Shown: in pieces, positions 30,899-39,818 of the stretch
How the letters are laid out: every line of letters begins with the position of its first letter
Numbering within the stretch: the stretch's first letter is position 1
Source of the DNA: Burkholderiaceae bacterium
GTDB lineage: Bacteria > Pseudomonadota > Gammaproteobacteria > Burkholderiales > Burkholderiaceae_C
Reading direction: 5' to 3'
NCBI GenBank assembly: GCA_023954035.1
Contig: JAMLIT010000007.1
Location: forward strand, 26,669-90,668
DNA length: 64,000 nucleotides
Made by a program: the position numbers and the translations under genes
The notes under the pieces: model-generated
Seen by the model: the letters and a program-made list of their open reading frames with translations, nothing else
The model's database searches: none
What the model was told of the DNA's origin: nothing

Positions 30899-30956
30899 TT
30901 TCATAGCTGGCGGCGCTTATGCAGTAAGCGCTAGAGGCCAATTTGATTGATATTTT
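30899..30956 (+). repeat. Copy of the TAGCGC palindromic repeat between alaA and hom
   Basis: ATAGCTGGCGGCGCTTATGC, then AGTAAGCGCTAGAGGCC. It fills nearly all of the 69-base gap between the aminotransferase stop and the hom start, so it may act on read-through within the unit. Confidence 0.8.
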
Positions 30957-30960
30957 GATT

Positions 30961-32319
30961 ATGAAACCCATCCAAGTAGGCCTTCTGGGCATCGGCACCG
31001 TCGGCAGCGGCGTGTTCAACGTGCTGGCGCGCAACCAGGAAGAAATCCAGCGCCGCGCCGGCCGCGGCATTGCCATCACCATGGTGGCCGACCTGGACGT
31101 GGAGCGTGCCAAGAGCGCCGTGGGTGAAGGCGTTCAGGTGGTCAGCGACGCGCGTGCCGTCATCGCCAACCCGGACATCGACATCGTCATCGAGCTCATT
31201 GGCGGCTACGGCGTGGCCAAGCAACTGGTGATGGAAGCCATTGCCGCTGGCAAGCATGTGGTCACGGCCAACAAAGCGCTGCTTGCGGTGCACGGCAGCG
31301 AGATTTTTGCTGCGGCGTCCGCCAAGGGCGTGATGGTGGCGTTCGAGGCGGCTGTCGCCGGCGGCATCCCCATCATCAAGGCGCTGCGCGAGGGCCTCAC
31401 GGCCAACCGCATCCAGTGGATCGCCGGCATCATCAACGGCACGACCAACTTCATCCTCTCCGAGATGCGCGACAAGGGCCTGGACTTCGACGCCGTCCTG
31501 AAGGACGCGCAGCGCCTGGGCTACGCCGAAGCCGACCCGACCTTCGACATCGAAGGCGTGGACGCCGCGCACAAGGTCACCATCATGTCGGCGATCGCCT
31601 TTGGCATCCCCGTGCAGTTCGACAAGGCCTACATCGAAGGCATCACCCAACTGGCCGCGCAAGACATCAAATACGCTGAGCAGCTGGGCTACCGCATCAA
31701 GCTGCTGGGCGTCAGCAAGCGCGTGGACAAGGGCATTGAGCTGCGCGTGCACCCCAGCCTGGTGCCGGCCAAGCGCCTGATCGCCAACGTCGAGGGCGCC
31801 ATGAACGCCGTCGTGGTGCACGGCGACGCCGTTGGCACCACGCTGTACTACGGCAAGGGCGCCGGCAGCGAGCCCACCGCCAGCGCGGTGATTGCCGACC
31901 TGGTCGACATCACGCGCCTGCACACCGCCGATCCGCACCACCGCGTGCCCCATCTGGCCTTCCAGCCGGGCACGCTGCAGGACGCCATGGGCGATCTGCC
32001 CGTGCTTTCCATGGACGAGGTGGTGACCAGCTATTACCTGCGCCTGCGCGTGGCCGACCAGGCGGGCGTGCTCGCCAAGGTGACCGGGCTGCTTGCGCAG
32101 CACGACATCAGCGTGGACGCGATGCTGCAGCGCGAAGCCCAGGACGTGGGCGGCGAGGGCACAGGGCCGGACGGCACGCGCGCAATTCCGCAGACCGACC
32201 TGATCATCCTTACGCACACCGCGCGCGAGGGCACGGTCAACGCCGTGCTGGCCGAGTTGCAGGCCCTGCCCACAGTGCTCGCCCCCATCGTGCGCATCCG
32301 CAAGGAAGAGCTGAACTGA
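30961..32319 (+). CDS. hom: Homoserine dehydrogenase
   Basis: Reduces aspartate semialdehyde to homoserine for threonine and methionine synthesis. It is 452 aa from ATG 30961. The NAD(P)-binding GLLGIGTVGSG occupies about residues 7-17, and the catalytic core contains GIINGTTNFILSEM and AEADPTFDIEGVDAAHK. A C-terminal ACT domain (about 355-440, YYLRLRVADQAGVLAKVTGLL) gives threonine feedback control. Only a repeat copy lies upstream, and no clear Shine-Dalgarno was seen. thrC follows after two bases. Confidence 0.96.
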   Translation: MKPIQVGLLGIGTVGSGVFNVLARNQEEIQRRAGRGIAITMVADLDVERAKSAVGEGVQVVSDARAVIANPDIDIVIELIGGYGVAKQLVMEAIAAGKHVVTANKALLAVHGSEIFAAASAKGVMVAFEAAVAGGIPIIKALREGLTANRIQWIAGIINGTTNFILSEMRDKGLDFDAVLKDAQRLGYAEADPTFDIEGVDAAHKVTIMSAIAFGIPVQFDKAYIEGITQLAAQDIKYAEQLGYRIKLLGVSKRVDKGIELRVHPSLVPAKRLIANVEGAMNAVVVHGDAVGTTLYYGKGAGSEPTASAVIADLVDITRLHTADPHHRVPHLAFQPGTLQDAMGDLPVLSMDEVVTSYYLRLRVADQAGVLAKVTGLLAQHDISVDAMLQREAQDVGGEGTGPDGTRAIPQTDLIILTHTAREGTVNAVLAELQALPTVLAPIVRIRKEELN

Positions 32320-32321
32320 CC

Positions 32322-33755
32322 ATGCTGTACCTGTCCACGCGCGGCCATCCCGAGCGCAAGCACTTCTGCGACATCCTGCTCGAAGGCCTGGCGCCCGACG
32401 GCGGCCTGTACCTGCCCGAGCGCTACCCGCAGATTGACGACGCAGCGCTCACGCGCCTGCGCAGCGTGCTGCGCGAGCAGGGCTACGCAGAGCTTGCGTT
32501 TGAGATTCTCTCGCTCTACATCGACGACATCCCCGCCAACGACCTGCGTGCGCTGTGCCACAAGACGTACACCGCCGAAATTTTCGGTACGCCTGAAATC
32601 GTCCCGCTGCGTCCGCTTGAACCCGGCCTGTGGCTGCAAGCCCTGTCCAACGGTCCGACGCTGGCCTTCAAGGACATGGCGATGCAACTGCTCGGCAACC
32701 TGTTCGAGTACGAACTGGCGCGCCGGGGCGAAGAATTGAACATCCTCGGCGCCACCAGCGGCGACACCGGCAGCGCCGCCGAATACGCCATGCGCGGCAA
32801 GCGGGGCGTGCGCGTCTTCATGACCAGCCCGCATGGGCGCATGAGCGCGTTCCAGCAGGCGCAGATGTTCAGCCTGCAGGACGAAAACATCCACAACATC
32901 GCCATAGAAGGCGTGTTCGACGACTGCCAGGACATCGTCAAGGCCGTGAGCAACGACCTGGCGTTCAAGCGCAGGTACAAGATCGGCACGGTCAACTCGA
33001 TCAACTGGGCGCGCCTCTTGGCGCAGGTGGTGTATTACTTTGCCGGCTACCTGCAGGCCACCACGTCGAACGACCAGAAGGTCGGCTTCGCCGTGCCCAG
33101 TGGCAACTTCGGCAACGTCTGCGCCGGTCATGTGGCGCGCAGCATGGGCCTGCCGATAGCCAAGCTGGTCGTGGCGACGAACGAAAACGACGTGCTCGAC
33201 GAGTTCTTTCGCACCGGCGTCTACCGCGTGCGCAGCAGCGCCGACACGCACGAAACGTCCAGCCCCTCGATGGACATCAGCAAGGCCAGCAACTTCGAGC
33301 GCTTCGTGTTCGACCTGCTGGGCCGCGACGCGGCCCAGACCCGGGCGCTGTTTGGCGATGCGCTGTCCAAGCAAGGCCAGTTCGACCTGGGCCAGGACCC
33401 GCACTTTGCCGATGCCGCCCAGCGCTACGGCTTTGTCAGCGGCAAGAGCACGCACGCCGACCGCCTGGAAACCATTCGCGATACCTACCGGCGTTTTGGC
33501 ACCACCATCGATACCCACACCGCCGACGGCGTCAAGGTGGCGCGCCAGCACCGGGGCACGGGCGATGTGCCGATGATCGTGCTGGAGACAGCCTTGCCCA
33601 TCAAGTTCGCCGAGACCATCACCGAAGCCCTGGGCCACCCGCCCGAGCGACCGGCGCGGTTCGACGGGATCGAGGGCTTGCCCAAGCGCGTGCAGGTCCT
33701 GCCGGCCGACGCAGAGCGGGTGAAGGCCTTTATCGCGCAGCATTGCGATTTGTAG
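32322..33755 (+). CDS. thrC: Threonine synthase
   Basis: Converts O-phosphohomoserine to threonine with PLP. It is 477 aa, the long proteobacterial class. The start MLYLSTRGHPERKHFCDILLEGLAPDGGLYLP is typical, and the PLP lysine is K117 in PTLAFKDMAMQLLG. ATSGDTGSAAEYA and VPSGNFGNVCAGH mark the phosphate-binding loops. It lies two bases after hom and is coupled to it. A repeat copy begins right after its stop. thrB is not in the window. Confidence 0.96.
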   Translation: MLYLSTRGHPERKHFCDILLEGLAPDGGLYLPERYPQIDDAALTRLRSVLREQGYAELAFEILSLYIDDIPANDLRALCHKTYTAEIFGTPEIVPLRPLEPGLWLQALSNGPTLAFKDMAMQLLGNLFEYELARRGEELNILGATSGDTGSAAEYAMRGKRGVRVFMTSPHGRMSAFQQAQMFSLQDENIHNIAIEGVFDDCQDIVKAVSNDLAFKRRYKIGTVNSINWARLLAQVVYYFAGYLQATTSNDQKVGFAVPSGNFGNVCAGHVARSMGLPIAKLVVATNENDVLDEFFRTGVYRVRSSADTHETSSPSMDISKASNFERFVFDLLGRDAAQTRALFGDALSKQGQFDLGQDPHFADAAQRYGFVSGKSTHADRLETIRDTYRRFGTTIDTHTADGVKVARQHRGTGDVPMIVLETALPIKFAETITEALGHPPERPARFDGIEGLPKRVQVLPADAERVKAFIAQHCDL

Positions 33756-33812
33756 TAAAAACAGCCCCTAGCGCTTGATGGATAAGCGCCTATAGCTATT
33801 TAATTGATAGCG
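33756..33812 (+). repeat. Copy of the TAGCGC palindromic repeat after thrC
   Basis: ACAGCCCCTAGCGCTTGATG, then GATAAGCGCCTATAGCTATT, begins directly at the thrC stop and ends before mobB. It is a candidate terminator or mRNA-stabilising hairpin. Confidence 0.75.
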
Positions 33813-33825
33813 ATCAGGAGTTTGC

Positions 33826-34383
33826 ATGAAGGTTGTCGGCTTTGCCGGTTTCTCAGGCTGCGGCAAGACCACGCTGGTGGAGAAGCTGATTCCGGAATTG
33901 CGCATGCAGGGCCAGCGCGTGTCGGTTGTCAAGCACGCGCACCACAAGTTCGACATCGACCATGTGGGCAAGGACACCTGGCGCCATCGCGAGGCTGGGG
34001 CGTTCGAAGTGGTCGTTGCCTCCGACCGGCGCCTGGCGCTGATGCGCGAGTTCGAGCAGCCTGGCCATCTGTCGGTGCACCACCTGCTCGCCGAGCTCTA
34101 CGACGGGGTGGACTGGGTATTCGTCGAAGGCTTCAAGGAAAGCGACCTGCCGAAAATCGAGGTTTGGCGCGCACCTGCGCCGGGCAGTGCGCGGCATGCC
34201 GTGCGCTACGACAGCGACGACTTCGTCGTCGCCGTGGCCACTGACGCGCCCGCGCAATTGCCGACACCCACCGGCTTGCCGATTCTCGACCTCAATGCCC
34301 CGGACCAGATTGCCGCCTGGCTGCTGGCGCAGAACACGCGCTTCGAGTACGACTGGAACCTGCACGGGGAGGTGGCGTCATGA
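33826..34383 (+). CDS. mobB: Molybdopterin-guanine dinucleotide biosynthesis protein MobB
   Basis: A GTP-binding adaptor that assists MobA in attaching GMP to molybdopterin. It is 185 aa with the P-loop GFSGCGKTTLVEKL at residues 5-18, then VVKHAHHKFDIDHVGKDTWRHREAGA and the conserved DWVFVEGFKESDLPKIEV. Its stop overlaps the moeA start (ATGA). XdhB-type enzymes can use molybdopterin without a nucleotide, or the cytosine form, so MobB may serve other molybdoenzymes of the cell. Confidence 0.93.
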   Translation: MKVVGFAGFSGCGKTTLVEKLIPELRMQGQRVSVVKHAHHKFDIDHVGKDTWRHREAGAFEVVVASDRRLALMREFEQPGHLSVHHLLAELYDGVDWVFVEGFKESDLPKIEVWRAPAPGSARHAVRYDSDDFVVAVATDAPAQLPTPTGLPILDLNAPDQIAAWLLAQNTRFEYDWNLHGEVAS

Positions 34384-35597
34384 GGCCGCCGATGAAGCCG
34401 CTCGATGCCGCGCTGGCCGAGCTGCTGGCGCATGCCGCGCCGCTGGCTGGCGGTGACACGGTCACCACCTGGAACGCCGATGGCAGGGTCCTTCAGACTG
34501 CAGCGGTTTCCCCGCTGCAGGTGCCGCCGCAGGACAACAGCGCCATGGACGGCTACGCTGTTTGTTGTGCCGATGTGCCGCAGGCGGGCACCGTGCTGCC
34601 GGTCTTACAGCGCATTGCTGCGGGCAGCGCGGGCGAGCCGCTCGCGCCTGGCAGCGCGGCGCGCATCTTCACCGGCGCGCCCGTGCCGCCTGGCGCCGAC
34701 GCGGTGCTGATGCAGGAGGACTGCGAGGCGCTGGAGGGTGCAGTACGAATCAACGCCGTTCCCCACCCTGGCCAATGGATTCGTCGCGCGGGCGAAGACA
34801 TCACCCTGGGCAGCGAGGTGCTGGCGGCAGGCACGCGCCTGACCCCGGCAGAACTCGGCCTGGCCGCCAGCATCGGCCTGGCCACGCTGCAGGTGGCGCG
34901 CCGACCGCGCGTGGCCTTGTTCTCCACCGGCGACGAGCTGGTGATGCCCGGCGAGGTCGCGCCGCAAGACATGCGGCCCGGTGCGATCTACAACAGCAAC
35001 CGCTTCTTCCTGCGCGCCATGCTGCAGCGCCTCGGCTGCGAGGTGAGCGATTTCGGTATTGTTCCCGACCAGCGCGACGCCACCATCGCCGCGCTGCGCG
35101 AGGCGGCCGAAGGCCACGATCTCATCCTTACCAGCGGCGGGGTGTCGGTAGGCGAAGAAGACCATATCAAGCCCGCCGTGGAGACACTCGGGCGCCTGGA
35201 TCTGTGGCAGATCGCCATGAAACCGGGCAAACCGTTCGCTTATGGTCGCATAGCCAACGCGCACTTCATGGGCTTGCCGGGCAATCCCGTGTCGAGCTTT
35301 CTGACCTTTGCTGTACTGGTGCGGCCGTTTTTGCTGCGGCTGCAAGGCGTTGCGGACGTCGCTCCGAAAACAATAGCTGCCCGCGCAGATTTCCCCTGCG
35401 CCAAGGCCGATAAACGCCGAGAATTCTTGCGCGTACGCCACAACGAAGCCGGCGGTTTGGACCTGTTTGCGAACCAGAGCTCGGGTGTGCTCACCTCGGC
35501 CGTCTGGGGAGACGGAGTGGTGGACAACCCGGCCGGCGAGACGATTGCCGTGGGCGACACGGTGCGCTTCATTTCCTTTGCGGAGCTGCTGTCATGA
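34380..35597 (+). CDS. moeA: Molybdopterin molybdenumtransferase MoeA
   Basis: Inserts molybdate into adenylylated molybdopterin. It is 405 aa. DNSAMDGYAV near residue 45, PVPPGADAVLMQED, LTSGGVSVGEEDH near 245 and GLPGNPVSSFL near 300 are all family signatures. The start overlaps the mobB stop. Around position 35368, ACAATAGCTGCCCGCGC resembles the start of the TAGCGC repeat and may be a relic. It is followed by a 163-base gap and moaD. Confidence 0.96.
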   Translation: MRPPMKPLDAALAELLAHAAPLAGGDTVTTWNADGRVLQTAAVSPLQVPPQDNSAMDGYAVCCADVPQAGTVLPVLQRIAAGSAGEPLAPGSAARIFTGAPVPPGADAVLMQEDCEALEGAVRINAVPHPGQWIRRAGEDITLGSEVLAAGTRLTPAELGLAASIGLATLQVARRPRVALFSTGDELVMPGEVAPQDMRPGAIYNSNRFFLRAMLQRLGCEVSDFGIVPDQRDATIAALREAAEGHDLILTSGGVSVGEEDHIKPAVETLGRLDLWQIAMKPGKPFAYGRIANAHFMGLPGNPVSSFLTFAVLVRPFLLRLQGVADVAPKTIAARADFPCAKADKRREFLRVRHNEAGGLDLFANQSSGVLTSAVWGDGVVDNPAGETIAVGDTVRFISFAELLS

Positions 35598-35760
35598 AAC
35601 TTTACCCCCACGCTCCACCGCTTCGCGGGTCGCTGGCCTTGCAGGCCGCGGCGTTGCCAGAGTCAACGCCTCTTCGGGCTGTCCAGTCCTGCGTAGGCAG
35701 GACCGGAGCCGCAGCCCTCAGCCCCGAGGGGGCCGCCATTCATCTTGGGGCGGCCCGGCG
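35598..35760. repeat. GC-rich intergenic element between moeA and moaD
   Basis: This 163-base gap is unusual inside a tight cofactor operon. CCTGCGTAGGCAGG and CCCCGAGGGGGCC are short inverted repeats, and the right end has GGGGCGGCCC. From memory, similar sequences recur between genes in Comamonadaceae, but only one copy was noticed here. No reading frame with coding character was seen. Confidence 0.4.
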
Positions 35761-36012
35761 ATGAATCTCACCGTGCGCTACTTTGCCTCCATCCGCGAGG
35801 CCGCCGGCACCGCCAGCGAGGAACTGGACACCGAGGCCGGCACCATCGCCGAACTGCGTGCCGAGTTGCTCACGCGCGGCGGCGCGCTCGCGCAAGCCCT
35901 GGCCCCCGGCCGTGCAGTGCGCATGGCGCTCAACCAGGCGCTGGCGCACGAGCATGCGGGGCTGTCGGAAGGCGACGAAGTGGCATTTTTCCCCCCGGTG
36001 ACGGGCGGGTAG
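35761..36012 (+). CDS. moaD: Molybdopterin synthase sulfur-carrier subunit MoaD
   Basis: An 83-aa ubiquitin-like sulfur carrier that, as a C-terminal thiocarboxylate, donates sulfur to precursor Z within the MoaD-MoaE complex. The sequence MNLTVRYFASIREAAG at the start and VAFFPPVTGG at the end, with the essential Gly-Gly terminus, is diagnostic. Its partner moaE lies 4.1 kb downstream. The last 83 bases overlap the 3' end of the opposite-strand glycosyltransferase gene. Confidence 0.95.
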   Translation: MNLTVRYFASIREAAGTASEELDTEAGTIAELRAELLTRGGALAQALAPGRAVRMALNQALAHEHAGLSEGDEVAFFPPVTGG

Positions 36013-37576
36013 GCGACTGCGCAAAGCTTTTGAAGGGTGCGCCGACGGGCGGTTCTGCGACCCACGACAGCGAGGGAAACCTGGGCCCTGCCGCAGTCCA
36101 GCCTGCAAGTACCGGGCCTTCTCGGATTTCCAGTGCCCCGCACCGCGAAACGAGCGATGGGGCTACCCATGGGCTGCGGTCGTAGCGGCCATCAATCAGC
36201 ACCTTGGGGCGGTCTGCCAATTGCAGCGCCAGCGCTCCCGCCACGGCAGGCGGTCCGGACACTACGCAAATATCGCCGTTCAATGCTGCACGGGCAGGCC
36301 CTTCGACGGCCTGCGCCAGTGCGGCGCTGTCAAACATGCGCCAATGGCCGTCTTGAAAGACCGTCGGTCCGCGTGGAGAGGACAGCCCGTCCTGCAGCAG
36401 AAGCACGACTTGCAATGCCGCGAACGCAAGGTAGACACTGCGCCTCGAAACGGCTCGCCACGCCACGCGTTGTCCGGCGAGTTCCATGACGGCCGGGACG
36501 GCAAAGAGCAGAAAGGGGGTTCCCCAATGCAATTGAAGTTCAGCCCCGGTCAAGAGCCCCATGGCGACCATGAAGACCAGCGGGCCGAACCCATAAATCA
36601 GCAGGAATGCGCGGCTGGCTGGGGCCGTTTCAGGGACTGTCTTGCTCGGCGGGGCATGGCCGCGAGGGGCTTGGCGTCGCAAGTGGTAAACCGTCAGGCC
36701 AAGCAGTATCCATGCGGGCAGCGCACGGTTCAGGAGTTGATCGACGAGCCAATGCATCGATTCGAACCAGCGGTGCAAGCCCTGCGCGTGGAGCCCCAGG
36801 GACGTACTTGTTGCGTACTGGATGGGGGCGAAATCGTGGGCACGCAGCCAGAGCACATGCGGCGTGAACACCAGTATGGACACCAACGCCGCCAGCAGCA
36901 GGCCACGCCGCTGCGCGAGCACCCACCAACTGCGCTGGTGCAGCCAGAAGGCAAGAACGCAGGCAACCGATACCGCAATCTGGTATTTGGCCAGCGCCCC
37001 CAACCCCATGGCCAGGCCCAGTGCCAGCCACCAGCGTGTCAGGCCAGTGCGAAAGGCCTGCCAATAGATGGCAGCACTGGCCGCCACAAACACCATCAAT
37101 ACCACGTTGTGGTTGTAGTAGTACAGCCTTCCGTTGTAGTAGGTGATGCACAGCGCTGCCAGCAGTGCGATGGTGGCGTAGGCTTCACCGCGCAGGCGGC
37201 ACAGCAGCCGCCACATCACGGCCATGCTGGCGAGCGTGCAGGCCGCGCCGACGGCGTAACTGGTGAGGGCGTTGACTCCGAACAGCCGCGTGGGGATCCA
37301 GAACAGCCACGTAGGCAGAGGTGGGTGCTTGTAGTACCCGCCCTCCAAAGAGTGCACCCAGGTGAGTTGCTCAATGTTGTCGGTCGGCGGGGACAGGCTG
37401 ACGAAGGACAGCAGTGCCAGCCAGACGATCCCAAATACCAGCAGCGTCAGCGCAACGGGGCCCCAGGAATCTGGGGCTTCCCAGGGACGTTGTCCTTTCC
37501 AGCGTGCAAATTCATCGACCGTGAGCGGTGTCTGTGCCAGCGATAGCGGGGGCGCTGGGGAGCAAATGCCTGGCAT
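35930..37576 (-). CDS. ArnT/PMT-like glycosyltransferase family 39 membrane protein
   Basis: A 548-aa integral membrane protein with about eleven hydrophobic helices. SLEGGYYKHPPLPTWLFWIP near residues 78-97 matches the first periplasmic loop of the GT39/ArnT family, which uses polyprenyl-phosphate sugars. The likely role is sugar transfer to lipid A or another envelope glycan; the acceptor is not deducible. The C-terminal 30 residues are Pro/Arg-rich and read antisense to moaD. In that overlap the reading frame is constrained by moaD, so the tail may be a non-functional extension. Confidence 0.82.
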   Translation of the reverse strand: MPGICSPAPPLSLAQTPLTVDEFARWKGQRPWEAPDSWGPVALTLLVFGIVWLALLSFVSLSPPTDNIEQLTWVHSLEGGYYKHPPLPTWLFWIPTRLFGVNALTSYAVGAACTLASMAVMWRLLCRLRGEAYATIALLAALCITYYNGRLYYYNHNVVLMVFVAASAAIYWQAFRTGLTRWWLALGLAMGLGALAKYQIAVSVACVLAFWLHQRSWWVLAQRRGLLLAALVSILVFTPHVLWLRAHDFAPIQYATSTSLGLHAQGLHRWFESMHWLVDQLLNRALPAWILLGLTVYHLRRQAPRGHAPPSKTVPETAPASRAFLLIYGFGPLVFMVAMGLLTGAELQLHWGTPFLLFAVPAVMELAGQRVAWRAVSRRSVYLAFAALQVVLLLQDGLSSPRGPTVFQDGHWRMFDSAALAQAVEGPARAALNGDICVVSGPPAVAGALALQLADRPKVLIDGRYDRSPWVAPSLVSRCGALEIREGPVLAGWTAAGPRFPSLSWVAEPPVGAPFKSFAQSPTRPSPGGKMPLRRLPTAPHARAPAPG

Positions 37577-37894
37577 GGTGCAGTGGGTAGCTATCGCGCG
37601 GTGGAATGGCGTGGATACTGGCAGGGCTTTCTTAGGCCCAGGTTAGGGCCCTGTTCTGGCCTTGTAACGCTGCTTTGCTGCCTGCTTGCAGCCGGATCTG
37701 GCGGGCCATCACTGGGCCTTGTCCCAAGAGGGCAGAAGTTGATGGCTGTTTGAAATAACTTGTGAGGTGCATCAAAAAAACATCATGGGATGCACGGATG
37801 CTTGGGCGAGCGCTCCGCGATAGGCTTGCTGCACAGCTGGATCGGGGACTCCCGAAGGCGAAGTCGTTTCAGCAGCGGACCAACGGGAGACCCT
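37577..37894. other. 318-base divergent intergenic region before the chemoreceptor gene
   Basis: Contains promoters for the two divergent genes, but no convincing -35/-10 pair was identified. GTGCATC (37767-37773) and GATGCAC (37789-37795) form an inverted repeat. CTCCCG (37849-37854) can pair with CGGGAG (37884-37889), which contains the Shine-Dalgarno of the chemoreceptor, so its translation might be modulated by leader structure. No clear gene is seen. Confidence 0.5.
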
Positions 37895-39436
37895 ATGCGC
37901 GCCCTTGAACTCTTGCTTTTTCCGCCTTCCTGGCTGCTGGGGCGCATGTCCCTGCGGACACGGCTCCTGCTGCTGGCCTTGCTGGCTCTGGTGCTGTTTC
38001 CCGCCATGGCTTTCTGGATGGCATGGCCGGGCCTTGCTGATTCGACGTTCGGGGCTCGCGCAGCGCTGGCAGCGTTGGTGTGGGGCCTGTCTGCCTACTT
38101 GTATGCGGGGTTTGCTGTCAACCTGCTCACCTCGGTAGCGGCGCTGGGCCAGGTGGCACGCAACAACGCGCGCGGCGATTTGTCGCTGGCCGTGGTGGTG
38201 CCGGGCAGTGACGACCTGGCTCTGGCGGGGCGCCATCTTGAATCGATGAATGAGAACTTCTCAGGGCTGGTGGGGACCATCCGCAACCAGGCCTTGTATG
38301 TGGCCCACGCCGGGGCCGGGCTCTCTGCCAACATGCGCGATCTGTCCCAGCGTACCGAAGCCCAGGCAGCCAGTCTGGAGCAGGCCAGCGCCAGCATTGC
38401 TTCTCTCAGCGAGTCGGTGCAGGCAACAGCCGCACGCGCGCAGGACGTCGATGCCCAGACCCGCCGCGTCCGGGGCGAGGCCGACGCAGGCGCGGGTGCC
38501 ATGGATGTCGCCGTCACTGCCATTGCAGAGATCGCCGCCGGTTCCCGGCGCATGGGCGAAATTGTCAATGTCATCGATGGCATTGCCTTCCAGACCAATA
38601 TTCTTGCCCTCAACGCGGCCGTGGAAGCGGCGCGGGCGGGCGAGACGGGGCGGGGCTTTGCGGTCGTTGCCAGCGAAGTGCGAACGCTGGCGCAGCGCAG
38701 CGCCACGTCGGCGCGCGAGATTCGCGAACTCATCGCCCGTTCCAGTCAACAGGTGGACACCGGGGTGGCGCGCATCGACGCCGTCAAAACCAACCTGCGC
38801 ACCGTGGTTCACGGAGTGCGCGAAGTGGCGCAGGGGCTGGCCGACATCAGCGAGGCCAGCGGTGCCCAAAGCTTGTCACTGCGCGAGGTGGCGCAGGCCG
38901 TGCGCGAGCTTGATCAGATCACCCAACACAATGGCAGCATGGTGGACGGCGCGCTGCAGTCCACCCGGGGCCTGGCGGAGCGCTCCGCAAGCCTCAGTGC
39001 TTCGGTGGCAGGCATTCGCTTGCGCCGCGGCACGGCCGACGAGGCCCATGCACTGGTGCATCGGGCCGCCGCGCTGGTACAGGAAAGCGGCCTTGCGGCC
39101 GCGGCGCGTCGTTTCCATGACCCCGCCGGCGGCTACCGCGACCGCGACCAGTACATCTTTGTCTTCGACCGCCAGGGCGTGTACCAGGTGTTTGGCTCCA
39201 GCCCGGAGCGGGTAGGGCACACGGTGCACAGCGTGCCGGGCCTCGACGGCGATCTGGTCCTGCGCGAATTTTTTGCTGCAGCGCAGCGCGGAGGCGACTG
39301 GGTGGACTATGAAGTGGTCAATCCGGTGACCAAGGTGGTGGATGAAAAAACCTCGTTCATCCTGCCATTGGGCCAGAACCAGGTGATCGGCTGTGGCGTG
39401 TTCAAGCCCAAAGGGGGCTTTCACCTGCAGCAATAG
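37895..39436 (+). CDS. Methyl-accepting chemotaxis-type protein with C-terminal Cache-like domain
   Basis: A 513-aa signalling protein. ATG 37895 follows GGGAGA by 4 bases; an in-frame ATG at 37790 would add 35 residues of different character. Two transmembrane helices lie near 20-40 and 50-70 with almost no periplasmic loop. The cytoplasmic coiled coil carries the conserved tip [22 protein letters not shown] near 229-250. After it comes a Cache/PAS-like module (about 370-505; [41 protein letters not shown]). Having a sensor after the signalling tip suggests cytoplasmic sensing. The ligand is unknown and no che genes are nearby. Confidence 0.87.
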   Translation: MRALELLLFPPSWLLGRMSLRTRLLLLALLALVLFPAMAFWMAWPGLADSTFGARAALAALVWGLSAYLYAGFAVNLLTSVAALGQVARNNARGDLSLAVVVPGSDDLALAGRHLESMNENFSGLVGTIRNQALYVAHAGAGLSANMRDLSQRTEAQAASLEQASASIASLSESVQATAARAQDVDAQTRRVRGEADAGAGAMDVAVTAIAEIAAGSRRMGEIVNVIDGIAFQTNILALNAAVEAARAGETGRGFAVVASEVRTLAQRSATSAREIRELIARSSQQVDTGVARIDAVKTNLRTVVHGVREVAQGLADISEASGAQSLSLREVAQAVRELDQITQHNGSMVDGALQSTRGLAERSASLSASVAGIRLRRGTADEAHALVHRAAALVQESGLAAAARRFHDPAGGYRDRDQYIFVFDRQGVYQVFGSSPERVGHTVHSVPGLDGDLVLREFFAAAQRGGDWVDYEVVNPVTKVVDEKTSFILPLGQNQVIGCGVFKPKGGFHLQQ

Positions 39437-39467
39437 GGTGAAGCGGGCAACACGCCCGCTTTGCCGC

Positions 39468-39806
39468 TCATCCGTTGCTGGGTGTGCCAGGTACGGCAGG
39501 CAGGGCGGGGCAGGGCCAGGAAAGCAGTTCGGCCAGTCGGCTCGCCACCCACGCGGCCTCGGAAGGCGCGAGTCCGGCGTCGCCGCTGGCCAGGCCAGCA
39601 TGGATTCGCCGCAAAATTTCGCCTTCGGAAGGTGCCTGCACGTGGTAGAGGGTCTGCGCATGCTCCACCAGGTGGTTGGCCAAATCGTCGCACAGCTCAT
39701 AGCGCTGGCGCACCACGTCGGCGCTCTCGCGCAGCCGACCGCGCGCGTCGGAAAACAGCGCAATGAAGCTCGGCGGGACGAGGATTTGGTTGTCGTGTTC
39801 CTGCAT
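39468..39806 (-). CDS. Conserved hypothetical protein, 112 aa
   Basis: Begins MQEHDNQILVPPSFIALFSD, followed by a helical stretch (RLRESADVVRQRYELCDDLANHLVEHAQTL) and a hydrophobic C-terminus. No catalytic motif or signal peptide is visible. It precedes a second small gene, in the sense that the two lie on the same strand 12 bases apart, and is probably co-transcribed with it. Similar short proteins are, from memory, common in Comamonadaceae without known function. Confidence 0.7.
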   Translation of the reverse strand: MQEHDNQILVPPSFIALFSDARGRLRESADVVRQRYELCDDLANHLVEHAQTLYHVQAPSEGEILRRIHAGLASGDAGLAPSEAAWVASRLAELLSWPCPALPAVPGTPSNG

Positions 39807-39818
39807 GGAAGGTGGTCC

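Noticed and set aside
37790-37894. N-terminal extension of the chemoreceptor from the in-frame ATG at 37790
   Set aside because: The extra residues are polar and unlike receptor N-termini, and ATG 37895 has a Shine-Dalgarno and leads directly to the first membrane helix.
37801-37894. A riboswitch of a known class (cyclic di-GMP or guanidine) before the chemoreceptor
   Set aside because: I could not match the conserved core of any class; only a possible Shine-Dalgarno-sequestering stem remains, reported as a leader.
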